Notes: generated from the sequence alone by a model not told the origin. Shown: positions 1 through 8,397, numbered from the stretch's first letter. The stretch: 64,000 nucleotides of DNA from Verrucomicrobiota bacterium (GCA_016195385.1 JACPZS010000100.1:1-64000); one strand, 5' to 3'. Numbers and translations: made by a program.

Positions 1-452
1 ACACCGCCAGCAAGGATTACAACGGCGTCAGCCTGTTTACGTCCACCGCGCTCTCGGTAACCACGGACGGCGACACCAGCGCAGGTTCCTCAGCCGCGTT
101 CTCGATGACCGGCGTAAACTTGGGCGCGAGTGCCTACACGGGTGCGACCGGCAGTGCCGTGAGCACGACCACGGCGGCCGCCAGTGCGCTGACGGCGGTC
201 AAATCGGCCATCACTCAACTCGCCACGGATCGCGCGACAGTCGGCTCAAGTATCGCCCGGCTGAACTACACCGACGAGCAACTCGGCATATTGCGCGACA
301 ACCTCTCGGCCGCCAGCAGCCGCATCAAAGATGTGGATGTGGCCGAGGAAAGCACCAGCTTTGCACGCTACAACATCCTCGTCCAGGCAGGCACGGCGAT
401 GTTGGCGCAGGCAAATGCCTCCCCGAACTCCTCGCTGCGACTCCTGCAGTAG
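1..452 (+). CDS. fliC: Flagellin, C-terminal part (5' end outside window)
   Basis: The open frame runs in from base 3 with no stop upstream, so the listed ATG at 105 is internal and the gene is cut by the window edge. The last ~50 residues match the flagellin C-terminal D0 domain: SRIKDVDVAEEST followed by an alanine-rich helix and an end in SLRLLQ. This helix packs in the filament core together with the N-terminal D0 helix, which is not visible here. Upstream residues are Ser/Thr/Ala/Gly rich, as in the variable part of flagellins. A strong terminator follows 24 bp after the stop, so this gene is transcribed separately from fliD. It should be exported by the flagellar type III system with the fliS product as chaperone. 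Confidence 0.93.
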   Translation, partial: TASKDYNGVSLFTSTALSVTTDGDTSAGSSAAFSMTGVNLGASAYTGATGSAVSTTTAAASALTAVKSAITQLATDRATVGSSIARLNYTDEQLGILRDNLSAASSRIKDVDVAEESTSFARYNILVQAGTAMLAQANASPNSSLRLLQ

Positions 453-476
453 CATCGAGGCTCGGATTGGCTCATG

Positions 477-512
477 GTTCGGGCGGCGCGCAAGTGCCGC
501 CCGAACTCTTTT
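477..512 (+). terminator. Rho-independent terminator after flagellin
   Basis: A perfect 11-bp stem (GTTCGGGCGGC / GCCGCCCGAAC) with an 8-nt loop is followed at once by TCTTTT. It starts 24 bp after the flagellin stop and ends before the sigma-28 promoter of fliD, separating the two transcription units. Confidence 0.9.
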
Positions 513-540
513 CCACCCCGAGCCGTCGTGGCCGCCCAGT

Positions 541-567
541 TAAAGGAAACGGCGCGGATGCCGATAA
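541..567 (+). promoter_or_regulatory. Sigma-28 (FliA) promoter of fliD
   Basis: TAAA, exactly 15 bases, then GCCGATAA: a full match to the known sigma-28 consensus TAAA-N15-GCCGATAA. It lies 36 bp before the fliD ATG. The match and spacing are read directly; use by FliA is inference from the consensus and the flagellar context. Confidence 0.88.
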
Positions 568-602
568 TCCGATCAAAACGCGTACAATAAGAAAGCTTTT
601 AT

Positions 603-2309
603 ATGGCAGATTTAGGAGTATCCGGATTGGCTTCGGGATTTGATTGGCGTTCGCTGGTCGATCAATTAACCAATTTGGAACGGGCCCCCGAGCAGCGCTT
701 GCAAAGCGAACAATCCAAGCTGCAGCAACGCAACGCCGGCTATGCGAACCTGCAAACGCAGTTAAGCGCACTCAAGACCCGCGTGGACGCGTTGAAAGAT
801 CCGGCCCTCTTTGGCCGTCGCGCGACGGCCAGCGGGGATTCGACGGTGGCCTCAGCCACGGTGAGCGCCGGCACAGCGCTGGGGAGCTACGCATTTTCAT
901 TCACTCAACTCGCCACGGCTGCGGCACAACAGGGAGCTGGCAATGCCGGCGCGGCCTTGAGCGCGACGAATAATGTTTCCGGCCTGGGGTTAAGCTCGGC
1001 GGGCTTTGCGGCTCCGATTTCCGCGGGCATCTTCACGGTCAACGGCAAACAGATCACCGTGGCGGCCCCCGACACGCTGCAGCAAGTGTTCGACAACATC
1101 AGCACCGCCACGAACGGCGCAGTCACTGGCAGTTACGACGCGGCAACCGACAAAATCAGCCTCACGAGCGCCAGCCCAATCGTGCTCGGCACCGCCACCG
1201 ACACGAGCAATTTTCTGCAAGTCGCGCAATTGAACAACAACGGCACGGGCAGCATTCTCAGCAGCGCGGCGCTGGGCGCCATCAAATCCGCCGGCACGCT
1301 AAACAGCGCCAATTTTAGCACGCCGGTTTCCGATGGCGGCGCCGGCACCGGCGCGTTCATGATCAACGGAGTGACAATTAACTTTAATGCGGCGTCCGAT
1401 AGTGTCGCGAATGTGCTGGCCCGGATCAACAACTCGACTGCGGGCGTGACGGCTAGTTACGACGCGAGCAATGACCGTTTCACGCTGACAAACAAAACCA
1501 CCGGCGACGTCGGCATCGCGTTGCAGGATGTAACCGGCAATTTTTTGGCCGCCACCAAGCTTTCCGGCGGCTCGCTCCAGCGCGGCAGCAATTTGCTCTA
1601 CACAATCAACGGCGGCAGCCAGCTGGTCAGCCAATCGAACACGCTCACGGAAGCTAGTTCAGGCATCACCGGCCTTTCGGTAACCGCGCTCAAGCAGGGC
1701 GGCTCCACGACCATCAATGTGACGAGTGACGCGGCGAATATCAAAACAGCAATTGCCGACTTTGTGACGGAGTACAACAAAACGCAGTCACTCATTGATT
1801 CGTACACCGCCAGTACCACGGATGCGAAAGGCAAGGTTACAGCCAGCATTTTCTCCAATGATGGCGACACGCTGGCGATCGCCCAGCAACTGCGTTCGAG
1901 CATGACCGCCGACGTAACGGGATTAAGCGGCACGCTCAAGCGGCTCGAAGCGTTGGGCTACTCGTCCAACGGGACGGACAATTCCCTGGCGCTGAAAGAC
2001 GCGACCAAACTGGACGCGGTGCTGGCGAACAACCTCAACGACGTTAAGGATATTTTCAGCGATTCGGCAAACGGATTGGCCACCAAACTGAGCACGTATC
2101 TGGACAACACCATCGGCACGAATGGCTCCCTCGTCACCAAACAGAGCAACATCACCAAATCGATTGCCGACCTCAACACGCAAATCAGCGACCAGGAGCG
2201 CTTTGTTCTCGCTCGCCGCGATCAGTTGATCAGCAGCTTTGTTGCGATGGAATCGGCTTCGGCGAAAAGCAACCAGCAACTGCAATTCCTCCAAAAGCGG
2301 TTTGGATGA
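603..2309 (+). CDS. fliD: Flagellar filament cap protein FliD (HAP2)
   Basis: A 568-residue protein, in the normal size range for FliD. The N-terminus (GLASGFDWRSLVDQLTNLER followed by a Gln-rich helical stretch) is the FliD N-terminal domain. Residues ~380-560 contain the C-terminal domain, ending in a coiled-coil segment rich in Gln, Ser and Asp. The middle is low-charge Ser/Thr/Gly-rich beta sequence with two similar segments (FTVNGKQITV and FMINGVTINF), typical of the exposed domains. FliD pentamers cap the filament tip and fold incoming flagellin. ATG 603 is the first start after the sigma-28 promoter. The downstream flgM-fliS-fliT-like set supports the call. Confidence 0.95.
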   Translation: MADLGVSGLASGFDWRSLVDQLTNLERAPEQRLQSEQSKLQQRNAGYANLQTQLSALKTRVDALKDPALFGRRATASGDSTVASATVSAGTALGSYAFSFTQLATAAAQQGAGNAGAALSATNNVSGLGLSSAGFAAPISAGIFTVNGKQITVAAPDTLQQVFDNISTATNGAVTGSYDAATDKISLTSASPIVLGTATDTSNFLQVAQLNNNGTGSILSSAALGAIKSAGTLNSANFSTPVSDGGAGTGAFMINGVTINFNAASDSVANVLARINNSTAGVTASYDASNDRFTLTNKTTGDVGIALQDVTGNFLAATKLSGGSLQRGSNLLYTINGGSQLVSQSNTLTEASSGITGLSVTALKQGGSTTINVTSDAANIKTAIADFVTEYNKTQSLIDSYTASTTDAKGKVTASIFSNDGDTLAIAQQLRSSMTADVTGLSGTLKRLEALGYSSNGTDNSLALKDATKLDAVLANNLNDVKDIFSDSANGLATKLSTYLDNTIGTNGSLVTKQSNITKSIADLNTQISDQERFVLARRDQLISSFVAMESASAKSNQQLQFLQKRFG

Positions 2310-2448
2310 TTTCGCCTCGGCGATCCAAGTCTGCCCCGCGGCCAACACAGGCATCCCTTGTTTTCGTTATCCAGATCCAACTTGATCAATCCTGGCCGCA
2401 GTTGTCAGCTTGATTCAGAAATGTCACAAGACAGTCGATAAATTGACG

Positions 2449-3126
2449 ATGCATGAAACCGTCCATTCCAGCACTGCGCCCACCGCAGCCGTGGTGACGT
2501 TGGATGATTGTCTGGTAGAAGTTCCGCGAGCGATTGCCGGTTCGCTGACGGACGTTTGCGAATTGCTTGAGCGCATGGCCATCCATTCCGGTTGCGTGCT
2601 GACGAATGTGATGATTGATGGAGCGAATCACGAATCCATCGGATCATTTCGCGAAAACACGCCATTCAGCCGAGTGGAGGCGAAGACAGTTAGCTTTCAT
2701 GCTTTCGCGGGTGCCGCCACCAGGCGGCTCGAAACACGGCTTAACGACATATCGGCCACCGTCGAAGAGACAATCTTGCTCGTCTTGATCAATCATCGGG
2801 AATTTGCGCGCGCGGCGTGGCAGAATTGGCTGGGCGAATTGCGCGCGATCTTGATCGAGTGCAACTTCCTGGAGGAATTGGCCGATTCGCCGCCGGCTCA
2901 CCACCGCATTGCTGGACACACCATCGAACGTCATTGGGAAGCCCTCCACACCATCAACGCGCTCGCCGAAGTATTGCTCGCGGATGATTTGTGCCCGTGG
3001 GAGTCCGGGCAGGCTGCGGCTTTCTCGACGGTGTGCGAACACCATTTCCTGGTTTGGCTGAACCGTCTGCGCCGCTTTTTTGCGCAGGCGACCAAGTATT
3101 ATGTTCATCACGACGAAGCCGAATAA
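2449..3126 (+). CDS. Hypothetical protein within flagellar cluster
   Basis: I do not recognise this 225-residue protein. The ORF track begins at a TTG (2410), but ATG 2449 (MHETVHSS) is the better start. It appears soluble and mostly helical, with no signal peptide or membrane segment, many His and Trp residues, and alternating hydrophobic residues in its second half. It lies between fliD and the lipoprotein gene and overlaps the latter by 26 bp, which suggests co-transcription. A GTCGATAA sequence at 2434 resembles a sigma-28 -10 element but has no good -35. A flagellar or motility role is possible from position only. Confidence 0.7.
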   Translation: MHETVHSSTAPTAAVVTLDDCLVEVPRAIAGSLTDVCELLERMAIHSGCVLTNVMIDGANHESIGSFRENTPFSRVEAKTVSFHAFAGAATRRLETRLNDISATVEETILLVLINHREFARAAWQNWLGELRAILIECNFLEELADSPPAHHRIAGHTIERHWEALHTINALAEVLLADDLCPWESGQAAAFSTVCEHHFLVWLNRLRRFFAQATKYYVHHDEAE

Positions 3127-3817
3127 CAGGGACGAAAAGCGACGACACGGGCGGTTCGCGGCAGCGTTCCTCGCCGCGCTAGGCTTGCTCCTGACCGCAG
3201 TCGGGTGCGGCACGATTTCGTATTCGGAGCAGGCTTACATCGGCCCGGGCTATCAGCCGAAAAATGTATTCCGGCAAAGCGCGACGCTGCCGGAAACATT
3301 GCGGCGCGTGGCGGTGCTACCCCTGACAAGCGCCGGAGCGGATGCCGACAGCGACTCCGGACGAGAAACTCTCGCCATCACGCTGCGCCGCGAGCTGGGC
3401 AAACGAGCGGTTTTTGAATTGATCGAAGTGACACCAACGCAACTCAAGCAGTGGACCGGCCGTTCCAGTTGGCTTGCGGATGAGCCACTGCCGCCGGATT
3501 TTTTTGCGCGCTTGAGCGAGCCGACCGCTTGCGACGCCGTGCTGTTTTGCCGGTTGACCCACTTTCAACCGTCCAAGCCCATCGTCATCGGCTGGCATTT
3601 CAAGCTCGTGGATTGCCGGGAACCAAAAACATGGTGGTCGGCTGATGAAGTGTTTGACAGCGGGCAGGCGGCCGTGGTGAACGGCGCGCGCCGCTATTCG
3701 CTCGAACATTTCAAAGCGAGCGCCGGAGCAACCGATTCACAATTCATTTTGAATTCGCCGCAACGTTTCGGCCAATATACGCTCCACATGTTGCTGGAGT
3801 CCTTGCCAGCACGGTGA
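3101..3817 (+). CDS. Putative outer-membrane lipoprotein
   Basis: From ATG 3101 the protein has a charged N-terminus, a hydrophobic stretch (AAFLAALGLLLTAVGC) and a lipobox-like AVGC, so it is probably a lipoprotein with Cys near residue 36. The mature part has an alternating beta/alpha pattern (RRVAVLPLTSAG, later VLFCRLTHFQPSKP) reminiscent of CsgG/LpoB/GNA1162-type periplasmic lipoproteins, but I see no decisive motif. The earlier TTG start (3080) is unlikely. It overlaps the previous gene by 26 bp. Position in the flagellar region may hint at an envelope role near the flagellum; this is only inference. Confidence 0.72.
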   Translation: MFITTKPNNRDEKRRHGRFAAAFLAALGLLLTAVGCGTISYSEQAYIGPGYQPKNVFRQSATLPETLRRVAVLPLTSAGADADSDSGRETLAITLRRELGKRAVFELIEVTPTQLKQWTGRSSWLADEPLPPDFFARLSEPTACDAVLFCRLTHFQPSKPIVIGWHFKLVDCREPKTWWSADEVFDSGQAAVVNGARRYSLEHFKASAGATDSQFILNSPQRFGQYTLHMLLESLPAR

Positions 3818-3826
3818 AATGATCGC

Positions 3827-3853
3827 TAAAGTTTTTGAGCAACCCTCCGATAA
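3827..3853 (+). promoter_or_regulatory. Sigma-28 promoter of the flgM-fliS-fliT-like set
   Basis: TAAA, 15 bases, then TCCGATAA: one mismatch (T for G) from the sigma-28 consensus GCCGATAA with ideal spacing. It lies 65 bp before the flgM-like start and just after the lipoprotein stop, so it can drive the three downstream flagellar genes as a late operon. Confidence 0.8.
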
Positions 3854-3918
3854 AGTGACCATTAGAGTGAATGCGAACTGAAAAACTGGGCCTGCCAGAG
3901 AAAGCAAAGTGAGCTTGT

Positions 3919-4188
3919 ATGAAAATTGATCCTAACACAAATGTGGGGCGGGTCGATCAACCTTCGGTAAGATTGTCCGCCCAAGCCGCCGTGCGCCCGG
4001 CCGAGGGTGGAACTGACTTTGATCAAACTTCGGCCCTCAACCAAGCCCTGGCCCAGTCACCGGCTGTCCGTGCGGATGAAGTCGCCCGCGCCAAGGAATT
4101 GGTGAAGGATCCCGGTTATCCACCGCCTTATGCGATGACGCGCATTGCCAAGTTGCTCGGGATTCATTTGAGTTCTGACGGCAAGTAA
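3919..4188 (+). CDS. flgM: FlgM-like anti-sigma-28 factor
   Basis: An 89-residue protein. The N-terminal half is polar and probably disordered. The C-terminal half carries the FlgM-like pattern VRADEVARAKELVKDPGYP followed by MTRIAKLLGIHL, matching the known helix-loop-helix that binds FliA. FlgM holds sigma-28 inactive until the hook is finished and is then exported. It is the first gene after a sigma-28 promoter and lies 16 bp before fliS, fitting autoregulated late-gene control. The residues after PGY (PPPYAMTRIAK) differ from typical FlgM, so the call rests on pattern and context. Confidence 0.72.
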   Translation: MKIDPNTNVGRVDQPSVRLSAQAAVRPAEGGTDFDQTSALNQALAQSPAVRADEVARAKELVKDPGYPPPYAMTRIAKLLGIHLSSDGK

Positions 4189-4204
4189 CGCCTCCGTCGA
4201 ATTT

Positions 4205-4663
4205 ATGCCACGCTCCAATTCCTGGCTGTCGTACCGCCAGGTTGCCACGCAAACCGCCTCCCCTGGTCAGCTCATTTTGATGCTCTACGACGGCGCGCTC
4301 CGCTTCCTCGAACGCGCCCTGCTTGGCTTCAACTCAACAGACCCGCTCGAATTCAACCAGACGATCAACAACAACCTCATCCGCGCGCAGGCCATCATCA
4401 ACGAACTGAACGTTTCGTTGGACATGGAGCGCGGCGGTGAATTCTCCGACAACATGCGCCGGCTTTACGATTATCTGGATCGCCGTTTGCAGGAAAGCAA
4501 CATGCTCAAGACGCCCGATGGAATCCAAGAGGTCGTGCGCCGCCTCACCATCTTGCGTGAAGCGTGGGCCAAGATGCTCGCGAGCCAGGGCCATGGCGCC
4601 ACTGCCGGAGATATCGGCGCCCGCCCGGTCGAATCGGGTAGCGTGCTTTCCGCTCAGAGCTGA
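4205..4663 (+). CDS. fliS: Flagellin export chaperone FliS
   Basis: The 152-residue protein has the FliS signature: SYRQVATQTASPGQLILMLYDGALRFLERA at the N-terminus, the NNNLIRAQAIINELNVSLD helix, then the DYLDRRL and REAWAKML helices. FliS binds the disordered C-terminus of flagellin in the cytoplasm and prevents early polymerisation. It sits between the flgM-like and fliT-like genes. The last ~20 residues form a polar tail beyond the usual helical bundle. Confidence 0.95.
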   Translation: MPRSNSWLSYRQVATQTASPGQLILMLYDGALRFLERALLGFNSTDPLEFNQTINNNLIRAQAIINELNVSLDMERGGEFSDNMRRLYDYLDRRLQESNMLKTPDGIQEVVRRLTILREAWAKMLASQGHGATAGDIGARPVESGSVLSAQS

Positions 4664-4688
4664 CTGTTTTTACAGGCCTAGTCGTAAC

Positions 4689-5081
4689 ATGAGTTGCCAG
4701 CAAACCATTCACGCCCTTTACGAGGATTGGCGCGTTCTTAGCGAAACGGAAGGCGAGGCGATCAGCGCGGGCGATTGGGAGCGAGTCAACGGATGCCAGG
4801 ACCAAAAGCAGCATCTGCAAAACCGCATTATCAAGGCCACCGAAGCCCTCCAAAACGAAGCCGTGGCTCAAGGCGTAAACCCCAAGCGAACCGAGCGCGG
4901 CCTGCGCCCCATCGTCGAGCGGCTCATCGCGCTTGAACTCCGCAATCAGGAACTCCTGTCGGCCAAGCGGCAAACGGCCGATGCGGAAAAAGCCGAACTC
5001 GAACGCAGCGAACGCAACCTCCGTCAAGTCCATCAATCCTACGGTGGAACACGGGAGGCGGCTTGGGAATCCTATTCCTGA
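4689..5081 (+). CDS. FliT/FlgN-like flagellar chaperone (putative)
   Basis: ATG 4689 (MSCQQTIHALYEDW) gives 130 residues. The longer track ORF from 4437 reads through fliS in another frame and is wrong. The protein is almost wholly helical with heptad-like charge spacing and a conserved-looking LIALELRNQELLSAKR helix, the kind of sequence found in FliT/FlgN export chaperones. It follows fliS by 25 bp, the usual place of fliT. FliT-type proteins bind FliD or FliJ. Sequence similarity is too loose for a firm symbol. Confidence 0.75.
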   Translation: MSCQQTIHALYEDWRVLSETEGEAISAGDWERVNGCQDQKQHLQNRIIKATEALQNEAVAQGVNPKRTERGLRPIVERLIALELRNQELLSAKRQTADAEKAELERSERNLRQVHQSYGGTREAAWESYS

Positions 5082-5193
5082 AACTCGCACCGACTGCCTC
5101 TGTTCTGAGTCCGCTGCAAACTAATCCTGCGGCATTGAGGCACGCGCTTCGGTGCTGTTTGCTCGTCACAAGAAAGGTTACTCGCTTGCAAGA

Positions 5194-7023
5194 TTACTTC
5201 GCCGAAGTCTCGTCTTGTTCGGACGACCGAAAGCGCAACGCTGCATCGATTTTTTCCTGCGACAACCTCATCGCAATTGCTTCGCGCATTCGTTTCTGCG
5301 TCTCCAGCCGTCGTTTCGTTTCAAAGTAGGGCTGGAAGATCATCTGGGCTTCGAGATCGTTCTTTTTAGCGGCTTCAATTTGCTTTTCACTCAGCTCGAA
5401 CTGCGCCCGGGCGGCTGCGGCCATGGCTCTGATCCCCGCCAGCACCCCATCCATGCGTTGGTTGATTTGCTCGGTAATTTTGGATTGCAGGGCCAAAGCT
5501 TGCTTCATTTCCACATGCTCCGGCGTTAGCTCTATTTTGAAGCTGGCCAGCGCCCGTTCGTTTTTCAATTTTTCTTCAAGCAAGTTGATCAAAAGCGTGT
5601 CGGGATTGGCAGTCGGCAGCACGTGCAACAGTTCACTTCTTGGGAGGCTTTGTAGTTTCTCAGAAAGCATGGTCAAACGTGTGTAGATTGACTCTGAATC
5701 GATTTTGATGTTTTCCAGCTTGCGGATTGTTTCAGGATCAAGAGTGGAGACGCTTTCGCTTTCCGCAATCTGCGTGGGTATTTTCAGTTCCTGACGAAGG
5801 CGATTTACGTGTTCCTGAAGATCTTCAATCAAATTGTTTTCATGGAACAACTCGGCTTCGAGCCTTTTGATTCCGCGCTGCCGGCTCTCGCTTTGTTGCT
5901 TCGTATCTTCCACCTGCCGATCGGGATTAGGGGCGGTTGCCTCTGGCGGGATGGCCTTCGCCGGCTCTTTTGGTTTTTCCGCTGCGCGCGTGAAGGTGAA
6001 GCAGCCGAGTAAAATCACCAGCAGCGCCAGTGCTGCCAGCGCGATGCGCGTGGTCGGTTTGTATTTTGTGATCATAATGATTCTCCGTTTTGTTTCCTGT
6101 TTGTTGTGGATGACTGGAGCCAGGCTTGGACAAAAGCCAGACACCGAAAAATCGTCCGCCAGTTTGATGAGCGTGTGACCATAGACGCGCCGCTCCTCGC
6201 CCGAAAGGCGATCCATGACCATCGCGTCGCAAACCAGTTCGCGGTCGGCGCGCAGGCGCTTGAGCGTCAGCCAGACCAGCGGGTTGAACCAGTGAAGCGA
6301 ACTGGCGAGGATCATCACCCAGTTCAGCAGGATGTCGCCGCGTTTGATGTGCGCCAACTCGTGCAGAAACACCAGCCGCAACTCGGCCTCCGTGAGGCGT
6401 CCGCCAATGTCTTCCGGCAGCAACAGGTGTGGATTCCAGAAACCGAAGACAGCCGGCGTGTTCAAGTCAGCGGCGGCGACCAATTTCACTCGCTGCTTCA
6501 GCCGCATTATCACCCGGCAACTTTCCAACAAGGCGAGGGTGCGTGGTTCGTTGATGGCGGGAAATTTTCGCACGCGTCTCGCGAAGGATTGTTGCCGCGC
6601 CAAAACCAGCGCCAACGATGCGAAAGCAAATCCAAGCCAAAGCCATTTGAACAGATGAAGCAGATCGTGTGGCGCGGCCGGCAGTTTCGCCGCGATTCGA
6701 GGCGCGATTCGTTCGCTTGGCGGTGGCGCGGCCAAAATGACGGTCGCAGGCAAAGCAGTTTCGCTATTCGTTTGTGGCTTGGTGGCTTGGTTGAAGGATT
6801 TACCGAGATTGAAAATGCTGAACGGGCTGGCCGGTGCGAACGGGAGCAGCAGGCGAATCAGCTCGAGCAGGCTCAGGGCGTAACGCATTCGTGGCGTCAG
6901 CCAGCTACGCCCCGTCCACTGCGCCGCCCAAACCAATGCGATCAACACGGCGGCGTGCAGGGAGGTTTCCCAAACCCAAAATGACGCGGCGTCCAGAACT
7001 GGAATGATAGATGAGATATTCAT
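5194..7023 (-). CDS. M56-family (BlaR1/MecR1-like) membrane metalloprotease
   Basis: A 609-residue protein with N-terminal membrane segments (~20-38, 45-65, 125-143), the zinc-protease motif HELAH near residue 221 inside LRLVFLHELAHIKRGD, and a further membrane helix near residue 330 (LAALALLVILLGCF). The C-terminal ~250 residues are a long charged coiled coil instead of the penicillin-binding sensor of BlaR1, so the signal is unlikely to be a beta-lactam. In known pairs the activated protease leads to cleavage or loss of the BlaI-type repressor. The start overlaps the end of the blaI-like gene by 4 bp, so the two are one operon. Confidence 0.9.
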   Translation of the reverse strand: MNISSIIPVLDAASFWVWETSLHAAVLIALVWAAQWTGRSWLTPRMRYALSLLELIRLLLPFAPASPFSIFNLGKSFNQATKPQTNSETALPATVILAAPPPSERIAPRIAAKLPAAPHDLLHLFKWLWLGFAFASLALVLARQQSFARRVRKFPAINEPRTLALLESCRVIMRLKQRVKLVAAADLNTPAVFGFWNPHLLLPEDIGGRLTEAELRLVFLHELAHIKRGDILLNWVMILASSLHWFNPLVWLTLKRLRADRELVCDAMVMDRLSGEERRVYGHTLIKLADDFSVSGFCPSLAPVIHNKQETKRRIIMITKYKPTTRIALAALALLVILLGCFTFTRAAEKPKEPAKAIPPEATAPNPDRQVEDTKQQSESRQRGIKRLEAELFHENNLIEDLQEHVNRLRQELKIPTQIAESESVSTLDPETIRKLENIKIDSESIYTRLTMLSEKLQSLPRSELLHVLPTANPDTLLINLLEEKLKNERALASFKIELTPEHVEMKQALALQSKITEQINQRMDGVLAGIRAMAAAARAQFELSEKQIEAAKKNDLEAQMIFQPYFETKRRLETQKRMREAIAMRLSQEKIDAALRFRSSEQDETSAK

Positions 7024-7427
7024 GATTGCTTGCCGTCGAGAATGCGCCGGAGTTCGGCGATCTCCGCCCGCGACAATTTTTCACGCTCCAGAAAGCCGGC
7101 GAGGAAAGGCGCAAGTTCGCCGTCGAAAACGCGGTTGAGAAAAGAACGGCTGGCTTCATGCACGCAATGGCGCGCATCCACGAGCGGCCGGAAGAGGTAC
7201 TCGCGCCCTTGCTTCTCAAAGGTCAGCGCGCCCTTTTGGACCAGCCGGCTCAACAAAGTGTGAATCGTTTTCGGTTTCCAGTGGATGCGGTTTTCCAGAG
7301 CCTGGACAACCTGACTGGTGCTGATGGGTGATTGTTGCCAGATGATTTTCATCACCGTCCACTCGGCGTCGGAGATCTGCGGGAGCGGCGGGACGGGTTT
7401 GGTCCTGGTCTTGATTAAGCGGGGCAT
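7020..7427 (-). CDS. BlaI/MecI/CopY-family transcriptional repressor
   Basis: The 135-residue protein matches the BlaI family: ISDAEWTVMKIIWQQSPISTSQVVQAL forms the start of the winged helix, and WKPKTIHTLLSRLVQKGAL is the recognition helix. A C-terminal dimerisation helix (FLNRVFDGELAPFLAGF) follows. It likely represses its own operon with the downstream M56 protease. Two BlaI-type dyads lie upstream (7502-7540). The usual family length is 120-130 residues. Confidence 0.93.
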   Translation of the reverse strand: MPRLIKTRTKPVPPLPQISDAEWTVMKIIWQQSPISTSQVVQALENRIHWKPKTIHTLLSRLVQKGALTFEKQGREYLFRPLVDARHCVHEASRSFLNRVFDGELAPFLAGFLEREKLSRAEIAELRRILDGKQS

Positions 7428-7501
7428 GTGTCGGTTAAGATTTCGTCAAGTTGTGTCGCGACTCTGATTCACGTCCGGAGGCGGAACTCTAGTCATTCAA
7501 T

Positions 7502-7546
7502 TCTTACGTGTGTAAGATGTATTTCCTACAAATGTAGGAATTGCAA
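7502..7546 (-). promoter_or_regulatory. Double BlaI-type operator overlapping a promoter
   Basis: Two dyads lie upstream of the blaI-like gene: TCTTAC-GTGT-GTAAGA (7502-7517) and the 18-bp TTCCTACAAATGTAGGAA (7523-7540, perfect arms around AA). Their centres are 22 bp apart, about two helix turns. Known BlaI/MecI operators are TACA...TGTA dyads. On the minus strand TTGCAA (7541-7546) and AATACA (7523-7518) are separated by 17 bp, so the second dyad would lie between -35 and -10, consistent with repression. The promoter assignment is inference. Confidence 0.72.
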
Positions 7547-7633
7547 GCGAAAACTTGAGGAACGCTTAAACCTTACCCGCAACTGTCGCCGGACGATGTC
7601 GTCTGTCTGCTGAGAGTCGATCTATCGAGAAAT

Positions 7634-8293
7634 CTATTTCTTCCTCACTTGTTCCGGAAAATCTTTTGCGTATCGCTTCAGTAACTTCGGCACGTCGTTT
7701 GGAACGAAGTAAATTTTTCCGCGCACCTTTTTCGTTTCGCCGGGCTGGAGGCCGCCGAGTCGGAAGTCACTGTGCAAACACGTGGCAACGCCTTGGAAAA
7801 GTTCCTGATACGGCTCGAACGCGGTCGCGAAGATCATTTTGTCATCCGCGCTGAAGCAGCCCGCCGTGCCCGTGAATTCACCGACGCGGATGCACGGCTG
7901 CGCCCAGTGCGCCTCGGAGCGTGTCGCCCTTGGATTGCGCGCGACGATGCGAAAATCCACTTCATCCGCGCGCGCAGTGATGGTGTGATCGACAATGACG
8001 CCATCAGTGAGCGTGCAATGCAGTTTGATTTGCCGGTGATCCGGACTCGCTGAGATGAGCGCGGTCTTGTGCCCGACGACGGTATGCTTCACCCAATCCG
8101 TCGTTTGCGAATTCGGACGACAATAAGCTTCGAGATATTGCACCTTCATTTCTTTGCCGGGCAGATGCTCGCCGCGAATGGTGAGAAAATTATTTTCCCA
8201 CGAAATCGTCAACGCGGGTGAAGCGGCGGCGTTCAGCGTCAAAATTGGGAGCGCGCTGATTCCGGCGAAAGCAATGGCAAGAAGTGACTTCAT
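7634..8293 (-). CDS. Secreted hypothetical protein
   Basis: The 219-residue protein begins with a signal peptide (MKSLLAIAFAGISALPILTLNAAASP). The mature part looks beta-rich, with motifs such as ISWENNFLTIRGEHLPG and an end in IYFVPNDVPKLLKRYAKDFPEQ. I do not recognise a family with certainty; the composition fits a periplasmic beta-sandwich, as found in proteins fused to glycosidases. It has no operon partner: the BlaI operon is downstream on the same strand and ffh is divergent. Confidence 0.75.
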   Translation of the reverse strand: MKSLLAIAFAGISALPILTLNAAASPALTISWENNFLTIRGEHLPGKEMKVQYLEAYCRPNSQTTDWVKHTVVGHKTALISASPDHRQIKLHCTLTDGVIVDHTITARADEVDFRIVARNPRATRSEAHWAQPCIRVGEFTGTAGCFSADDKMIFATAFEPYQELFQGVATCLHSDFRLGGLQPGETKKVRGKIYFVPNDVPKLLKRYAKDFPEQVRKK

Positions 8294-8397
8294 AATTTTG
8301 GCGAGTCGCTGAATCTGATGCTGTGTTTGAGTTGAACGCGATCTAGCCGGGCGTGGCCGCGCTTGTCAACCGGCCACGCGCTGCCTACGCTGCGCGC

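Noticed and set aside
2415-2441. Possible sigma-28 promoter before the 225-aa gene
   Set aside because: GTCGATAA resembles a -10 element, but the bases at the -35 position (TCAG) do not fit TAAA.
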